The notes: generated by a model not told the origin, from the sequence alone. DNA of 64,000 bases from Shimia ponticola (GCF_007995215.1 NZ_VCDK01000003.1:1178001-1242000); one strand, 5' to 3'. Positions 28,314 to 37,177 are shown, counted from the first letter of the stretch. Numbers and translations are program-made.

Positions 28314-28410
28314 AACTGTTGGGGTGTCCTTTGACCAATCGTCCTAGGGCTGAGATGCGCGAGCGAACCCATCGAACCTGATCCGGGTCATGCCGGCGAA
28401 GGGAACGGTT
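28314..28410 (+). promoter_or_regulatory. TPP riboswitch (THI element)
   Basis: The conserved THI-box elements appear in order: GGGGTGTCC (28321-28329), GGGCTGAGATGC (from 28347), GAACCTGATCCGGGTCATGCC and GGCGAAGGGAA. The outer P1 stem is AACTGTT (28314-28320) with AACGGTT (28404-28410), one G-U pair. About 76 bases separate it from the thiD start. A CCCCT run near 28456-28460 can pair with the AGGGG of the thiD ribosome binding site (28477-28481), so control at translation is plausible. It should regulate the whole thi operon. Confidence 0.95.
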
Positions 28411-28486
28411 TTCAGCCTACCGCCACCCGTCCGTGGCCACAGGCAGTTCCCATCCGCCCCTGATCCGCCAAAGCGTAGGGGGCCAC

Positions 28487-29290
28487 ATGGTCAGCCAAGC
28501 ACTTACCATCGCAGGCTCCGACAGTGGGGGCGGCGCAGGCATTCAGGCGGACCTGAAGGCGTTCTCGGCCCTCGGCGTCTACGGTGCCTCCGTCATCACC
28601 GCGATCACCGCGCAAAACACGCGCGCCGTGACCGCTGTTGAGCCGATCACTCCAGCCAACATCCGCGCCCAGATGGACGCCGTTCTCGACGATCTGAACA
28701 TCGGAGCGATCAAGATCGGAATGCTTGGCGGGCCAGAGGCCATCACCGCCGTCGCAGAGGGCTTGGCCACGCAAACCATCCCACTGGTGCTGGACCCTGT
28801 GATGATTGCCAAGTCCGGCGATGCTCTCTTGCCCGACGAGGCCATCAGCACCCTTCGTGATCATATCCTGCCCCTCGCAACGGTGCTGACGCCCAACCTT
28901 CCAGAGGCCGCGCGCCTGCTTGGAACCGAGGAGGCGCAAACCGAGGAGGACATGGCAAATCAAGGCCGCGCATTGATGGAGCTTGGCCCGAAGGCTGTCA
29001 TGATGAAGGGCGGACATGGCAGCGGACCAGACTGCGTTGATTTGCTCATCGAAGCCGACCACACGCTCCGCCTCACCGCCCCCCGCCGCGCCACCAAAAA
29101 CACCCACGGCACCGGATGTACCCTTTCTGCGTCCATAGCGGCAGAACTGGCCAAAGGCGCTGACCTGCCTGCCGCCGTCACCGCCGCACACGCCTATCTG
29201 CAAGGGGCGATTGCCGCTGCTGACGATCTGCACATCGGGTCCGGCCACGGCCCCGTCCACCATTTCCACGCTCTGTGGACGAATGGCTGA
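28487..29290 (+). CDS. thiD: Hydroxymethylpyrimidine (phosphate) kinase
   Basis: ThiD phosphorylates HMP and HMP-P to HMP-PP for thiamine synthesis. The 267-residue product begins MVSQALTIAGSDSGGGAGIQADLKAF, the substrate-binding ribokinase-like signature. Near the end is the anion hole and catalytic Asp region TKNTHGTGCTLSASIAAELAKG. LDPVMIAKSGDALL is also typical. The ATG at 28487 follows TAGGGGG; a longer reading frame to 28433 lies in the riboswitch leader. It is the first gene after the riboswitch and overlaps thiO by eight bases. Confidence 0.95.
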   Translation: MVSQALTIAGSDSGGGAGIQADLKAFSALGVYGASVITAITAQNTRAVTAVEPITPANIRAQMDAVLDDLNIGAIKIGMLGGPEAITAVAEGLATQTIPLVLDPVMIAKSGDALLPDEAISTLRDHILPLATVLTPNLPEAARLLGTEEAQTEEDMANQGRALMELGPKAVMMKGGHGSGPDCVDLLIEADHTLRLTAPRRATKNTHGTGCTLSASIAAELAKGADLPAAVTAAHAYLQGAIAAADDLHIGSGHGPVHHFHALWTNG

Positions 29291-30263
29291 TGTGACCGTC
29301 ATAGGCGCTGGCGTCGCGGGTCTGACCGCTGCCTATACGCTGCACCAACGCGGTGTTGGCGTGCGCCTGTTCGATCCCAAAGGCCCGCCCGGTCCGCATG
29401 CCTGTTCTTGGTGGGCTGGCGGTATGCTGGCACCCGAATGTGAAGGCGCCATCACTGAGGAACCGGTTGTCCGTCACGGACGCACGGCCGCTGCCTTCTG
29501 GTCACAGATCACCAACGTCACTCACAATGGCACCCTTGTCGTTGCTCCGGAACGCGACCGCGCCGACCTCACACGCTTTGCCCAGCGCACCGAAAACCAT
29601 GCCACGCTCGACTCCGCCTCCATCGCCGATTTGGAACCCGAGTTAGAAGGTCGCCACCGTCGTGGATTGTTCTTCGCCCAAGAGGCGCATGTCGACCCGC
29701 GCGCAGCATTGGCCGACCTTTGGGGCGCTGTTGAAAACGCTGGCATCACCGTCGAAACCGCCGCCGCAGAACCCGCAAACATCAACGGGCGCGTCCTCGA
29801 TTGCCGTGGTTTCGCTGCGCAGCATGAGTTGCCTTCGCTGCGCGGTGTGCGCGGCGAAATGATCGTCTTGCGCAGCGCGGAAATCACTCTGAACCGTCCC
29901 GTGCGCCTGCTGCATCCGCGCCATCCGCTTTATATCGTGCCCCGCGCAAATGGCCTCTTCATGCTGGGCGCAACCCAGATCGAAAGCGCGAGCCGCGCCC
30001 AAGTCACAGCGCGTTCCGCCCTTGAATTGCTGTCTGCGGCCTACGCGCTCGACCCTCGCTTTGCCGAGGCCGAGATCATCGAAATGGGGACCGACCTGCG
30101 CCCAGCGTTCCCGGACAACATCCCACGCGTCGTGAAACGCGGAAACGTCCTGCACCTCAACGGCCTCTTCCGGCACGGGTTTCTCATGTCGCCCGCCTTG
30201 GCGGCGCAGGCGGCGGACTATCTGACCACAGGCACCAAGGGGGACCTGTTCCATGAAGATTGA
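29283..30263 (+). CDS. thiO: Glycine oxidase ThiO
   Basis: ThiO oxidises glycine to dehydroglycine (imine), the C-N unit for the thiazole ring. The 326-residue product starts with a Rossmann FAD motif, MADVTVIGAGVAGLTAAYTLHQRG (GxGxxG at residues 8-13). It has the SWWAGGMLAPECEG motif of the ThiO family and a C-terminal GHGFLMSP-like run (FRHGFLMSPALAAQAADYL). The start lies inside the end of thiD, and the stop overlaps thiS by 11 bases. This is the aerobic ThiO route rather than the ThiH radical route. Confidence 0.92.
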   Translation: MADVTVIGAGVAGLTAAYTLHQRGVGVRLFDPKGPPGPHACSWWAGGMLAPECEGAITEEPVVRHGRTAAAFWSQITNVTHNGTLVVAPERDRADLTRFAQRTENHATLDSASIADLEPELEGRHRRGLFFAQEAHVDPRAALADLWGAVENAGITVETAAAEPANINGRVLDCRGFAAQHELPSLRGVRGEMIVLRSAEITLNRPVRLLHPRHPLYIVPRANGLFMLGATQIESASRAQVTARSALELLSAAYALDPRFAEAEIIEMGTDLRPAFPDNIPRVVKRGNVLHLNGLFRHGFLMSPALAAQAADYLTTGTKGDLFHED

Positions 30264-30450
30264 GGTCAACGGCGAAAATAAGGACGTCACCGCGACCACT
30301 GTCGCAGAGGCGCTTGATGCCCTCGGCTGGGGCGAGGCGCGCGTGGCCACCGCCCTGAACGGCACTTTTGTGCCCAAAGGCGCACGCGGCACAACCGCGC
30401 TGAGCGACGGTGACAAACTCGAAGTTCTCACCGCGATGCAGGGGGGTTGA
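30253..30450 (+). CDS. thiS: Sulfur carrier protein ThiS
   Basis: This 65-residue ubiquitin-like protein is adenylated by ThiF and thiolated at its C-terminal glycine, then delivers sulfur to ThiG. It begins MKIEVNGENKDVTATTVAEALDALG and ends with the required Gly-Gly (TAMQGG). FVPKGARGTTALSDGDKLEVL is the usual beta-grasp end. It overlaps thiO by 11 bases and is three bases from thiG, so all are one transcript. Confidence 0.95.
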   Translation: MKIEVNGENKDVTATTVAEALDALGWGEARVATALNGTFVPKGARGTTALSDGDKLEVLTAMQGG

Positions 30451-30453
30451 GAC

Positions 30454-31215
30454 ATGCGCGATTTCTACGGCGTCACCCTCGACAACCCTCTCATGCTTGG
30501 CACAGCGCAATACCCATCGCCCGCGGTGCTTGAGGACGCCTTCCGCCGGTCAAAGGCTTCTGTCGCAACGGTTTCTTTGCGTCGCGAGGGTGGCGAAGGT
30601 CAGGCCTTCCGCGACCTGATTGACCGCCTCGGCGTCCACGTCCTGCCGAATACCGCAGGCTGCTATTCCGCGCGCGAAGCAATCACCACAGCCCAAATGG
30701 CCCGCGAGTACTTTGAAACCGACTGGATCAAGCTCGAGGTCATTGGCCATGGCGACACGCTGCAACCTGACCCATTTGCACTGGTCGAAGCGACGGAAGC
30801 GCTCTGTGCTGATGGGTTCAAAGTCTTCCCCTATTGCACCGATGATCAAATCATCGCCGAACGCCTGATTGACGCGGGCTGCAAGGTTTTGATGCCGTGG
30901 GGCGCGCCGATCGGATCAGGCATCGGCCTCGCCAACCCCTATGCGCTTCGCACCATGCGAGCCGCCTTCCCTGATGTGGCGATGGTCGTAGACGCCGGTC
31001 TCGGTCTGCCATCCCACGCGGCGGAAGCGATGGAACTGGGCTATGACGCGATCCTGCTGAACACCGCCGTCGCGCAGGCCGATGACCCAGCAGCAATGGC
31101 CGAAGGTTTCGCGCTTGCCGCCCGCGCCGGGCAACTGGCCGCGAATGCCGGCCCCATGCCAGTCCGTGACATGGCCGCCCCTTCCACTCCGGTGATCGGA
31201 AAGGCTTGGCTATGA
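30454..31215 (+). CDS. thiG: Thiazole synthase ThiG
   Basis: ThiG builds the thiazole phosphate from deoxyxylulose 5-phosphate, dehydroglycine and ThiS thiocarboxylate. The 253-residue TIM-barrel product has [17 protein letters not shown] with the Schiff-base lysine, [27 protein letters not shown] and [30 protein letters not shown]. All are standard for the family. The stop overlaps the thiE start (ATGA at 31212-31215). Confidence 0.96.
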   Translation: MRDFYGVTLDNPLMLGTAQYPSPAVLEDAFRRSKASVATVSLRREGGEGQAFRDLIDRLGVHVLPNTAGCYSAREAITTAQMAREYFETDWIKLEVIGHGDTLQPDPFALVEATEALCADGFKVFPYCTDDQIIAERLIDAGCKVLMPWGAPIGSGIGLANPYALRTMRAAFPDVAMVVDAGLGLPSHAAEAMELGYDAILLNTAVAQADDPAAMAEGFALAARAGQLAANAGPMPVRDMAAPSTPVIGKAWL

Positions 31216-31820
31216 GCGGTGCTTTGACCTTGCCTCGCTTCTACCCGGTGTTTGATAGCGCAGACTGGGTCGCACGCGGCGTAGCGCTTGGCGTGCGCCT
31301 CGTTCAGCTTCGCATGAAAGATCAGACACCCGAGATGCTGCGCAGCGAAACGCAGCGCGCGTTGGACGTGTGTCGCATAGAAAGTGCCGCATTGGTGATC
31401 AACGACCACTGGGAACTCGCTATCGATCTGAAGGCAGACTGGCTTCATCTTGGCCAAGAGGACCTCGACACCGCCGACATCCCCGCGATACGCCGCGCAG
31501 GCATCAAATTGGGTATTTCAACGCACGACCACGCGGAACTGGATCGGGCTCTGGCGCTCGCCCCGGACTACATTGCGCTTGGCCCCGTCTATCCGACGAT
31601 CCTGAAAAAGATGAAATGGCACGAACAAGGCCTTGATCGTGTCACCGAGTGGAAGGCCAAGATCGGCGACATTCCCCTTTGCGCCATTGGCGGTATGTCT
31701 GTCGAGCGCGCGCCGGGTGCCTTTGCAGCAGGGGCTGACACGGTCGCGGCGGTCACTGACATTACGCTGAACGCAGACCCGGATACGCGAATGCGCGAAT
31801 GGCTGAAGGTCTGCGGATGA
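31212..31820 (+). CDS. thiE: Thiamine phosphate synthase
   Basis: ThiE joins HMP-PP and thiazole phosphate to give thiamine phosphate. The 202-residue product is a TIM barrel with [13 protein letters not shown] (pyrophosphate-binding strand), [60 protein letters not shown] and [28 protein letters not shown] take the ATG at 31212, which overlaps thiG by four bases; the next gene overlaps its stop in the same way. The DLHLGQ-type motif and GP-x-Y-x-T phosphate loop are intact. Confidence 0.94.
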   Translation: MSGALTLPRFYPVFDSADWVARGVALGVRLVQLRMKDQTPEMLRSETQRALDVCRIESAALVINDHWELAIDLKADWLHLGQEDLDTADIPAIRRAGIKLGISTHDHAELDRALALAPDYIALGPVYPTILKKMKWHEQGLDRVTEWKAKIGDIPLCAIGGMSVERAPGAFAAGADTVAAVTDITLNADPDTRMREWLKVCG

Positions 31821-32887
31821 ACCGGTACGCGCGCCAGGAAATCCTGCCCGAAGTCGGTGCAGACGGGCAGGCGAAACTTGCCGCAGCCCATGCGCTTGTC
31901 GTAGGTGCAGGCGGCCTTGGCGTGCCAGTGCTGCAATACCTTGCCGGAGCAGGCGTTGGGCGTATCACGATCATTGATGGCGACTTGGTGGAAGAGAGCA
32001 ATCTGCATCGCCAACCGCTCTATCGGATGAACCACATAGGCCAGCCCAAAGCGACCTGCGCCGCAGAAATGCTGCGCAGCATAAATCCGCAGATTGAAAT
32101 CACGCCGCGCGTCGAATGGCTGGACCCTGAGACCATTTCGGGCGACGTCGCGGACGCATCAATTGTCCTCGATTGTGCTGACACATTCGCGGCATCCATT
32201 ACGCTCTCGGATGCTTGCCTCGCCACAAATACACCCTTAATCTCAGCCTCCGCACTCGGCCTCTCTGGCTATGTCGGGGGCTTCTGCGGCGGCGCACCGT
32301 CGCTACGCGCGGTGTTCCCGGACTTGCCAACCAGCGCAGCGACCTGCGCAACCGCTGGCGTCATGGGGCCGGTCGTTGCCGTGATCGGTGCAGCGCAGGC
32401 ACAGATGGCCTTGGCAGTGCTACTTCAACCCATTGAGTCGCCCGGCGGCACCGCCGGGCACCCCCCGGCCGCCCCCCCGGGCGGGGGCTTCACCCCCACC
32501 CGCGGCCGGGGACTGCCCTCAGAGCATGAGAGCGAAGGTCTGGCTAATCCACTTGGCCAACTGTTCACACTGGACGCCCGCACATGGCGCACCAGCACCT
32601 TTCGCTTCGACTCTGCGCCGGAACCCGACACCCCCCTTCCCTTCATCGCACCTGCGCAGATTGTACCCGGCGACATGATCATCGACTTGCGGAGCGAAGC
32701 CCCCCGCCCGTTTCGCCCAGACGCGATGCATATCGACACCACAATGCTCGCCAACCTGCCGATCCCACCCCACGCTCCGCGCGTGGTTCTTGCCTGCCGC
32801 ACGGGACTCCGCGCCCAGAACGCAGGGCAATCCCTTCAATCACGCTGGCCGGGTGACATCGCCCTGATCAGCCTTCCACCAGAATAG
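31817..32887 (+). CDS. thiF: ThiF/MoeB-type adenylyltransferase with rhodanese-like end and inserted loop
   Basis: The 356-residue product should adenylate the ThiS C-terminus. The E1-like domain has GAGGLGVPVLQYLAGAG at residue 30 onward, DGDLVEESNLHRQPLY, and TCATAGVMGPVVAVIG. The zinc-binding CxxC pairs of classical MoeB/ThiF are missing. The C-terminal 60 residues look rhodanese-like, with candidate persulfide Cys in VVLACRTGLRAQNAG, which could supply sulfur for the thiocarboxylate. Residues about 208-243 are a Pro/Gly-rich insert encoded by a palindromic element, placed where relatives have a short loop between a helix and the LFTLDARTW strand. It overlaps thiE by four bases. Confidence 0.88.
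   Translation: MNRYARQEILPEVGADGQAKLAAAHALVVGAGGLGVPVLQYLAGAGVGRITIIDGDLVEESNLHRQPLYRMNHIGQPKATCAAEMLRSINPQIEITPRVEWLDPETISGDVADASIVLDCADTFAASITLSDACLATNTPLISASALGLSGYVGGFCGGAPSLRAVFPDLPTSAATCATAGVMGPVVAVIGAAQAQMALAVLLQPIESPGGTAGHPPAAPPGGGFTPTRGRGLPSEHESEGLANPLGQLFTLDARTWRTSTFRFDSAPEPDTPLPFIAPAQIVPGDMIIDLRSEAPRPFRPDAMHIDTTMLANLPIPPHAPRVVLACRTGLRAQNAGQSLQSRWPGDIALISLPPE
32440..32512. repeat. Palindromic GC element inserted in frame in thiF
   Basis: GCCCGGCGG-CA-CCGCCGGGC (32440-32459) is a perfect 9-bp hairpin. Beside it, CCCCGGCCGC (32463-32472) pairs exactly with GCGGCCGGGG (32502-32511), with GGGGG-CTTCA-CCCCC (32483-32497) nested inside. The stretch is almost pure G+C. The frame continues through it to the correct thiF C-terminus. 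The small hairpin matches those at 57446-57467 and 61974-61993. Confidence 0.85.
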
Positions 32888-32906
32888 AGACCAAAGGAAC
32901 AACAAG

Positions 32907-33845
32907 ATGCGCCTGACACTCACAGCCGCCGCCCTCGCCCTGACCGCGATGCCGGCCTTTGCACAGGACAAGATGACCGTCCTTCTCGACTGGTTCGTCA
33001 ACCCTGACCATGGCCCGCTGATCGTCGCCGAAGAGTTGGGTTACTTCGACGAAGTTAACCTTGATGTTGAAATCATTGCTCCGGCCGACCCTTCCGCGCC
33101 GCCGCGCCTCGTTGCCGCAGGCCAAGGTGATCTGGCCGTCAGCTATCAACCCCAACTTCACCTGCAAGTCGCTGAGGGCCTGCCGCTGGTACGCGTTGGT
33201 ACGCTTGTTGCGTCTCCGCTCAATTGCCTGCTGGTTTTGGAAGACGGCCCCATCGAGAGCCCAGCTGACCTTGCGGGCAAATCCATCGGCTTTTCCGTCG
33301 CCGGTGTCGAAGAGGCCGTGCTCAAGGCCGTGCTCGGCAAATACGGCGTCGCGTTCGAGGACGTGCGCCTTGTGAACGTGAACTTTTCACTCTCGCCTTC
33401 GCTCATGACCGGCGAAGTGGATGCCGTGATCGGAGCCTATCGCAACTTCGAGCTCAACCAGATGGATATCGAAGGTGTGCCGGGTCGCTGCTTCTATATC
33501 GAGGAAGAGGGCGTGCCGACCTATGACGAATTGATTTACGTCGCCAACCCAGCGCGCATGGACAAAGACAAAATCCAACGCTTCCTGACCGCGACTGAAA
33601 AGGCCACGCAGTACATCGTCAACAACCCAGAAGCATCTTGGGAAATCTTCTCAGGTACATCGCCTGAACTTGCGGATGAGTTGAACGACCGCGCATGGGA
33701 CGACACCATCCCCCGGTTCGCCCTGCGCCCATCCGCTCTGGATAGCGGGCGCTATGTGCGGTTTGAAGAGTTCCTCATCGCAAGCGGTCTTGTCGAAGGC
33801 CGCCGGTCGGTTGATGAACTCGCCATCGATGTTTGGGCAGACTGA
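32907..33845 (+). CDS. thiY: Pyrimidine-precursor ABC transporter, substrate-binding protein
   Basis: The 312-residue product has a Sec signal peptide (MRLTLTAAALALTAMPAFAQ) and the NMT1/THI5-like fold: VLLDWFVNPDHGPLIVAEELGYFDEVNLDVEI and PRLVAAGQGDLAVSYQPQLHLQ. ThiY proteins bind formylaminopyrimidine, a thiamine breakdown product, in the periplasm. In this gene order with tenA and an ATPase-permease pair, salvage of that precursor is the likely job. It starts 19 bases after thiF behind a good ribosome binding site. The stop TGA overlaps the tenA ATG by one base. Confidence 0.9.
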   Translation: MRLTLTAAALALTAMPAFAQDKMTVLLDWFVNPDHGPLIVAEELGYFDEVNLDVEIIAPADPSAPPRLVAAGQGDLAVSYQPQLHLQVAEGLPLVRVGTLVASPLNCLLVLEDGPIESPADLAGKSIGFSVAGVEEAVLKAVLGKYGVAFEDVRLVNVNFSLSPSLMTGEVDAVIGAYRNFELNQMDIEGVPGRCFYIEEEGVPTYDELIYVANPARMDKDKIQRFLTATEKATQYIVNNPEASWEIFSGTSPELADELNDRAWDDTIPRFALRPSALDSGRYVRFEEFLIASGLVEGRRSVDELAIDVWAD

Positions 33846-34510
33846 TGTACGGATCAGCGTTCACCAACTGGCGCGATGGAAGTGAAACATGGTCGGCCTA
33901 CACCGACCATGCATTCGTGCGTGGCCTTGGTGATGGGTCTCTGCCGCGCGAGGCGTTTCTGCACTATCTGCGGCAGGACTACGTGTTCCTGATCCACTTT
34001 TCCCGCGCATGGGCGCTTGCGGTCACGAAATCTGACACGCTGGCAGAAATGCAGGCGGCGGCTGGCACTGTCGACGGCCTCGTGAACCATGAAATGGCAC
34101 TGCATGTTGAAACCTGCGCCGCCGTGGGGATCAGTCAGGCCGAACTAGAGGCCACAGTGGAACGGCCCGAAAACATGGCATACACGCGGTTCGTGCTTGA
34201 GGCTGGGTATTCGGGGGATCTCCTTGATCTGCTCGCGGCTCTGGCCCCCTGTGTACTTGGCTACGGCGAAATCGGCGCGAGATTGGGTCAGACCGCCACC
34301 TCAGACACCTACAAGGATTGGATCGGCACCTATTCGGGCGACGAATACCAAGAGGTTTGCACGTCGGTCGGGAAGCTTATCGACAACGCCCTGACCGACC
34401 GGCTCGGCGCGGACTATATGAGCCTCCCACGTTGGCAGTCTCTCACCCATACCTTTGAAAAGGCGACAGTTCTTGAGGTCGGCTTTTGGGACATGGGTCT
34501 GACACCTTGA
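33845..34510 (+). CDS. tenA: Aminopyrimidine aminohydrolase / thiaminase II (TenA)
   Basis: TenA hydrolyses aminomethylpyrimidine to HMP, which ThiD then phosphorylates. The 221-residue helical product has LRQDYVFLIHFSRAWALAVTKS, VNHEMALHVE, AYTRFVLEAGYSGDLLDLLAALAPCVLGYGEIG and WIGTYSGDEYQEVC. The Cys of APCVLGYGEIG sits where the TenA active-site cysteine is expected, with Glu nearby. The ATG at 33845 overlaps the thiY stop (TGATG). Its stop overlaps the thiZ TTG start by four bases. Confidence 0.93.
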   Translation: MYGSAFTNWRDGSETWSAYTDHAFVRGLGDGSLPREAFLHYLRQDYVFLIHFSRAWALAVTKSDTLAEMQAAAGTVDGLVNHEMALHVETCAAVGISQAELEATVERPENMAYTRFVLEAGYSGDLLDLLAALAPCVLGYGEIGARLGQTATSDTYKDWIGTYSGDEYQEVCTSVGKLIDNALTDRLGADYMSLPRWQSLTHTFEKATVLEVGFWDMGLTP

Positions 34511-35223
34511 GCCTGTCAGTCCATTTCCAAGGTAGCGCAACGCATGAAGGCACTCCGCTTTTTCGCGGTGTCACGCTCGACCTGCGCGCCGGGGAATGGA
34601 CCTGTCTGCTGGGCGTCTCAGGCGTCGGCAAATCAACGATCCTGCGGCTGATCGCAGACCTGCCGATCCATGCAGAGTTTGACGGCAAGATCAGTGCAAG
34701 CGACGGCCAACCGCTTTCTGGGCGCATCGCCTATATGGCGCAACAGGACCTGCTGCTACCTTGGGCCACCGTCGCCGAAAACGTCAGCATCGGCGATAAA
34801 CTGCGCGGCATGCGCCCCGACCAGTCCCGCCGGGATGACCTGTTGGTCAAGGTTGGACTGACCCTCCATGCCGCCAAGAAACCATCGGAGTTGTCCGGCG
34901 GTCAGCGCCAGCGTGTGGCCCTCGCCCGAACGCTTTATGAAGGCGGCGATCTTGTTCTTCTGGATGAACCATTCTCTGCTCTCGACGCCCGTACGCGTGC
35001 TGATATGCAGGACCTCGCTGCAGAATTGCTGCGCAGCAAAACCGTGCTTCTGGTCACGCACGATCCCACCGACGCCGCGCGTCTTGGCCACCGGATCGCG
35101 GTGATGACCTCCGATGGCCTCAACTGGTCGGATCCGCCGAATGGCCCAATCCCCCGCGACATCGACAGCGCCGAAACGATGCAATCGCAGGCCGCCCTGT
35201 TGAAAACCCTGAGGGCCGCATGA
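34507..35223 (+). CDS. thiZ: Pyrimidine-precursor ABC transporter, ATPase
   Basis: The 238-residue ABC ATPase has Walker A GVSGVGKST, the Q-loop as MAQQDLLLPW, signature LSGGQRQRVALARTL, Walker B LVLLDEPFSAL and the H-loop in LLVTHDPTDAA. No ATG is well placed; the TTG at 34507 overlaps the tenA stop (TTGA), mirroring the couplings before and after it. A TTG at 34486 would lie inside tenA. The last bases (ATGA) start the permease gene. With ThiY and ThiX it forms the importer. Confidence 0.9.
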   Translation: MSLSVHFQGSATHEGTPLFRGVTLDLRAGEWTCLLGVSGVGKSTILRLIADLPIHAEFDGKISASDGQPLSGRIAYMAQQDLLLPWATVAENVSIGDKLRGMRPDQSRRDDLLVKVGLTLHAAKKPSELSGGQRQRVALARTLYEGGDLVLLDEPFSALDARTRADMQDLAAELLRSKTVLLVTHDPTDAARLGHRIAVMTSDGLNWSDPPNGPIPRDIDSAETMQSQAALLKTLRAA

Positions 35224-35975
35224 TCCGCGTCTTGCGCCCTCTCGTCGCCATCGGCCTCGCTCTTGCCACCTGGCAGGGCATCATCATCGCGTTCGAGCCA
35301 CCGCGCTTCATCTTCCCGAGCCCCGCGCGCGTGGCGGAAACGTGGTGGGAAAACCGTATGCTCATTGCGTGGCATACGGGCGTAACCATGTCCGAGGTCG
35401 CGCTCGGACTGATCATCGGCGTCACTGTTGGCTGCGCGACAGCGCTGACGCTTGCGACCTCCGGCTTCGCCCGCCTCGCGCTGAAACCGATCCTTGTTTT
35501 CTCACAGGCTTTGCCGGTCTTTGCTCTCGCGCCGATCCTTGTCCTCTGGCTGGGCTACGGCATGGGATCAAAGATCGCGATGGCCACCCTGATCATCTAT
35601 TTCCCGGTGACGTCGGCCTTCTATGACGGGCTGATGCGCACGCCGCCCGGCATGTTGGACCTCGCAAATGTGATGGGGGCATCGCCGCGCCGCATTCTCT
35701 GGGTGATCCGCGTGCCCGCTGCGATCCCGTCCTTTGTGTCCGGGCTGCGCCTTGCCGCAGTTTATGCGCCCATCGGCGCCGTGATTGGCGAATGGGTCGG
35801 AGCCTCTAACGGGCTGGGATACTTGATGCTTTTGGCCAATGGGCGGGCCAAGACAGACCTGATGTTTGCGGCGATGATCACGCTGGGGGTGTGCTCGGTC
35901 ATCTTGTATCTGGTGACACTTGCCGCCACCAACCGCATTGCGCCGGAAACGCCATCCAACCAACCCAGAGGATGA
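35220..35975 (+). CDS. thiX: Pyrimidine-precursor ABC transporter, permease
   Basis: The 251-residue inner-membrane protein has about six membrane segments of the BPD_transp_1 type. These include VGCATALTLATSGFARLALKPI, the SQALPVFALAPILVLWLGYG stretch before the EAA loop, and DLANVMGASPRRILWVIRVPAAIPSFVSGL, the loop that contacts the ATPase. It is the last gene of the operon, and only about 35 bases separate its stop from the converging ychF stop. No clear terminator was seen, so the two transcripts may overlap. Confidence 0.9.
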   Translation: MIRVLRPLVAIGLALATWQGIIIAFEPPRFIFPSPARVAETWWENRMLIAWHTGVTMSEVALGLIIGVTVGCATALTLATSGFARLALKPILVFSQALPVFALAPILVLWLGYGMGSKIAMATLIIYFPVTSAFYDGLMRTPPGMLDLANVMGASPRRILWVIRVPAAIPSFVSGLRLAAVYAPIGAVIGEWVGASNGLGYLMLLANGRAKTDLMFAAMITLGVCSVILYLVTLAATNRIAPETPSNQPRG

Positions 35976-36010
35976 TGGATGGCCCAGTTGTCAAACCTGT
36001 TTGATCGGGC

Positions 36011-37108
36011 TCAGTTATTGAACAGGAAGTGAAGCACGTCGCCGTCCTTGACCATGTAGCCTTTGCCCTCTGCGCGCATTTTACCGGCTTCTTTCGCGGC
36101 CTGTTCACCGCCCAAGGTGACATAGTCGTCATAGGCAATGGTCTCGGCGCGGATAAAGCCCTTTTCAAAGTCGCCATGGATCACGCCAGCGGCCTGCGGA
36201 GCCATGGTGCCTGCTTTGATCGTCCAGGCGCGGGCCTCTTTGGGACCGGCGGTGAAATAGGTTTCAAGATGCAAGAGCTCATAGCCTGCGCGGATCAATC
36301 GATCCAACCCGGCTTCCTCAAGCCCCATCTCAGACAGGAACATCTCAGCCTCTTCATCCTCTAGCTGACTGATCTCTTCTTCGATCTGGGCCGAGATGAT
36401 GACGTGCGAATTGCTCTGAGCAGCAGCCATTTCGGCGACCTTCGCAGAGTGTTCATTGCCTTCGGAGGCCTCGGATTCTCCTACGTTGCAAACATAGAGA
36501 ACGGGCTTCGTCGTCAAAAGCTGCAGCATCTTCCACGCCTTGGCGTCTTCTTCATCGACCTCGACAACACGCGCAGGTTGGCCATTTTCCAACGCTTCCA
36601 TGGCCATCTTCAGTAGACGTTCCTGCTGCACAGCTTCCTTGTCGCCGCCGCGGATCTTGCGGACGATGTTTTGCAGGCGCTTTTCGATGCTTTCCATGTC
36701 GGCCAGCATCAATTCCATTTCGATCGTTTCGGCATCTGCGACTGGGTCAACGCGGCCTTCAACGTGGGTTACGTCGCCGTCTTCAAAACAGCGCAGCACA
36801 TGCGCGATGGCATCGACCTCGCGGATATTGGCCAGAAACTGGTTTCCCAGCCCCTCGCCCTTGGACGCGCCTTTGACCAGACCGGCAATGTCGACAAAGG
36901 TCATTCGCGTCGGGATCACTTGCTTGGACTTGGCAATCTCGGCCAGCTTGTCGAGGCGTTTGTCCGGCACGGCGACCTCACCCACGTTGGGCTCAATCGT
37001 GCAAAACGGAAAATTCGCCGCCTGCGCCGCTGCCGTCTTCGTCAGGGCGTTGAACAGCGTCGACTTACCCACGTTGGGCAGCCCCACGATTCCCATTTTG
37101 AAACCCAT
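36011..37108 (-). CDS. ychF: Ribosome-binding ATPase YchF
   Basis: YchF (Obg-like, HAS-GTPase) binds ATP and ribosomes. The 365-residue product begins MGFKMGIVGLPNVGKSTLFNALTK and has FCTIEPNVG, VDIAGLVKGASKGEGLGNQFLANIREVDAI and a C-terminal TGS domain ending KDGDVLHFLFNN. The ATG at 37108 follows AGGAGG closely; the frame is open for 81 codons more, but these look random. It converges with thiX and diverges from the VOC gene. Confidence 0.96.
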   Translation of the reverse strand: MGFKMGIVGLPNVGKSTLFNALTKTAAAQAANFPFCTIEPNVGEVAVPDKRLDKLAEIAKSKQVIPTRMTFVDIAGLVKGASKGEGLGNQFLANIREVDAIAHVLRCFEDGDVTHVEGRVDPVADAETIEMELMLADMESIEKRLQNIVRKIRGGDKEAVQQERLLKMAMEALENGQPARVVEVDEEDAKAWKMLQLLTTKPVLYVCNVGESEASEGNEHSAKVAEMAAAQSNSHVIISAQIEEEISQLEDEEAEMFLSEMGLEEAGLDRLIRAGYELLHLETYFTAGPKEARAWTIKAGTMAPQAAGVIHGDFEKGFIRAETIAYDDYVTLGGEQAAKEAGKMRAEGKGYMVKDGDVLHFLFNN

Positions 37109-37177
37109 GCCAGACCTCCTGTCTTGATCGGTTTGCTCTCTAGGCCCAAGCTGGTCGCAGGACAAGGAGGCTTCGTC

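Noticed and set aside
32888-32906. Second TPP riboswitch before thiY
   Set aside because: The gap is only 19 bases and holds just a ribosome binding site.
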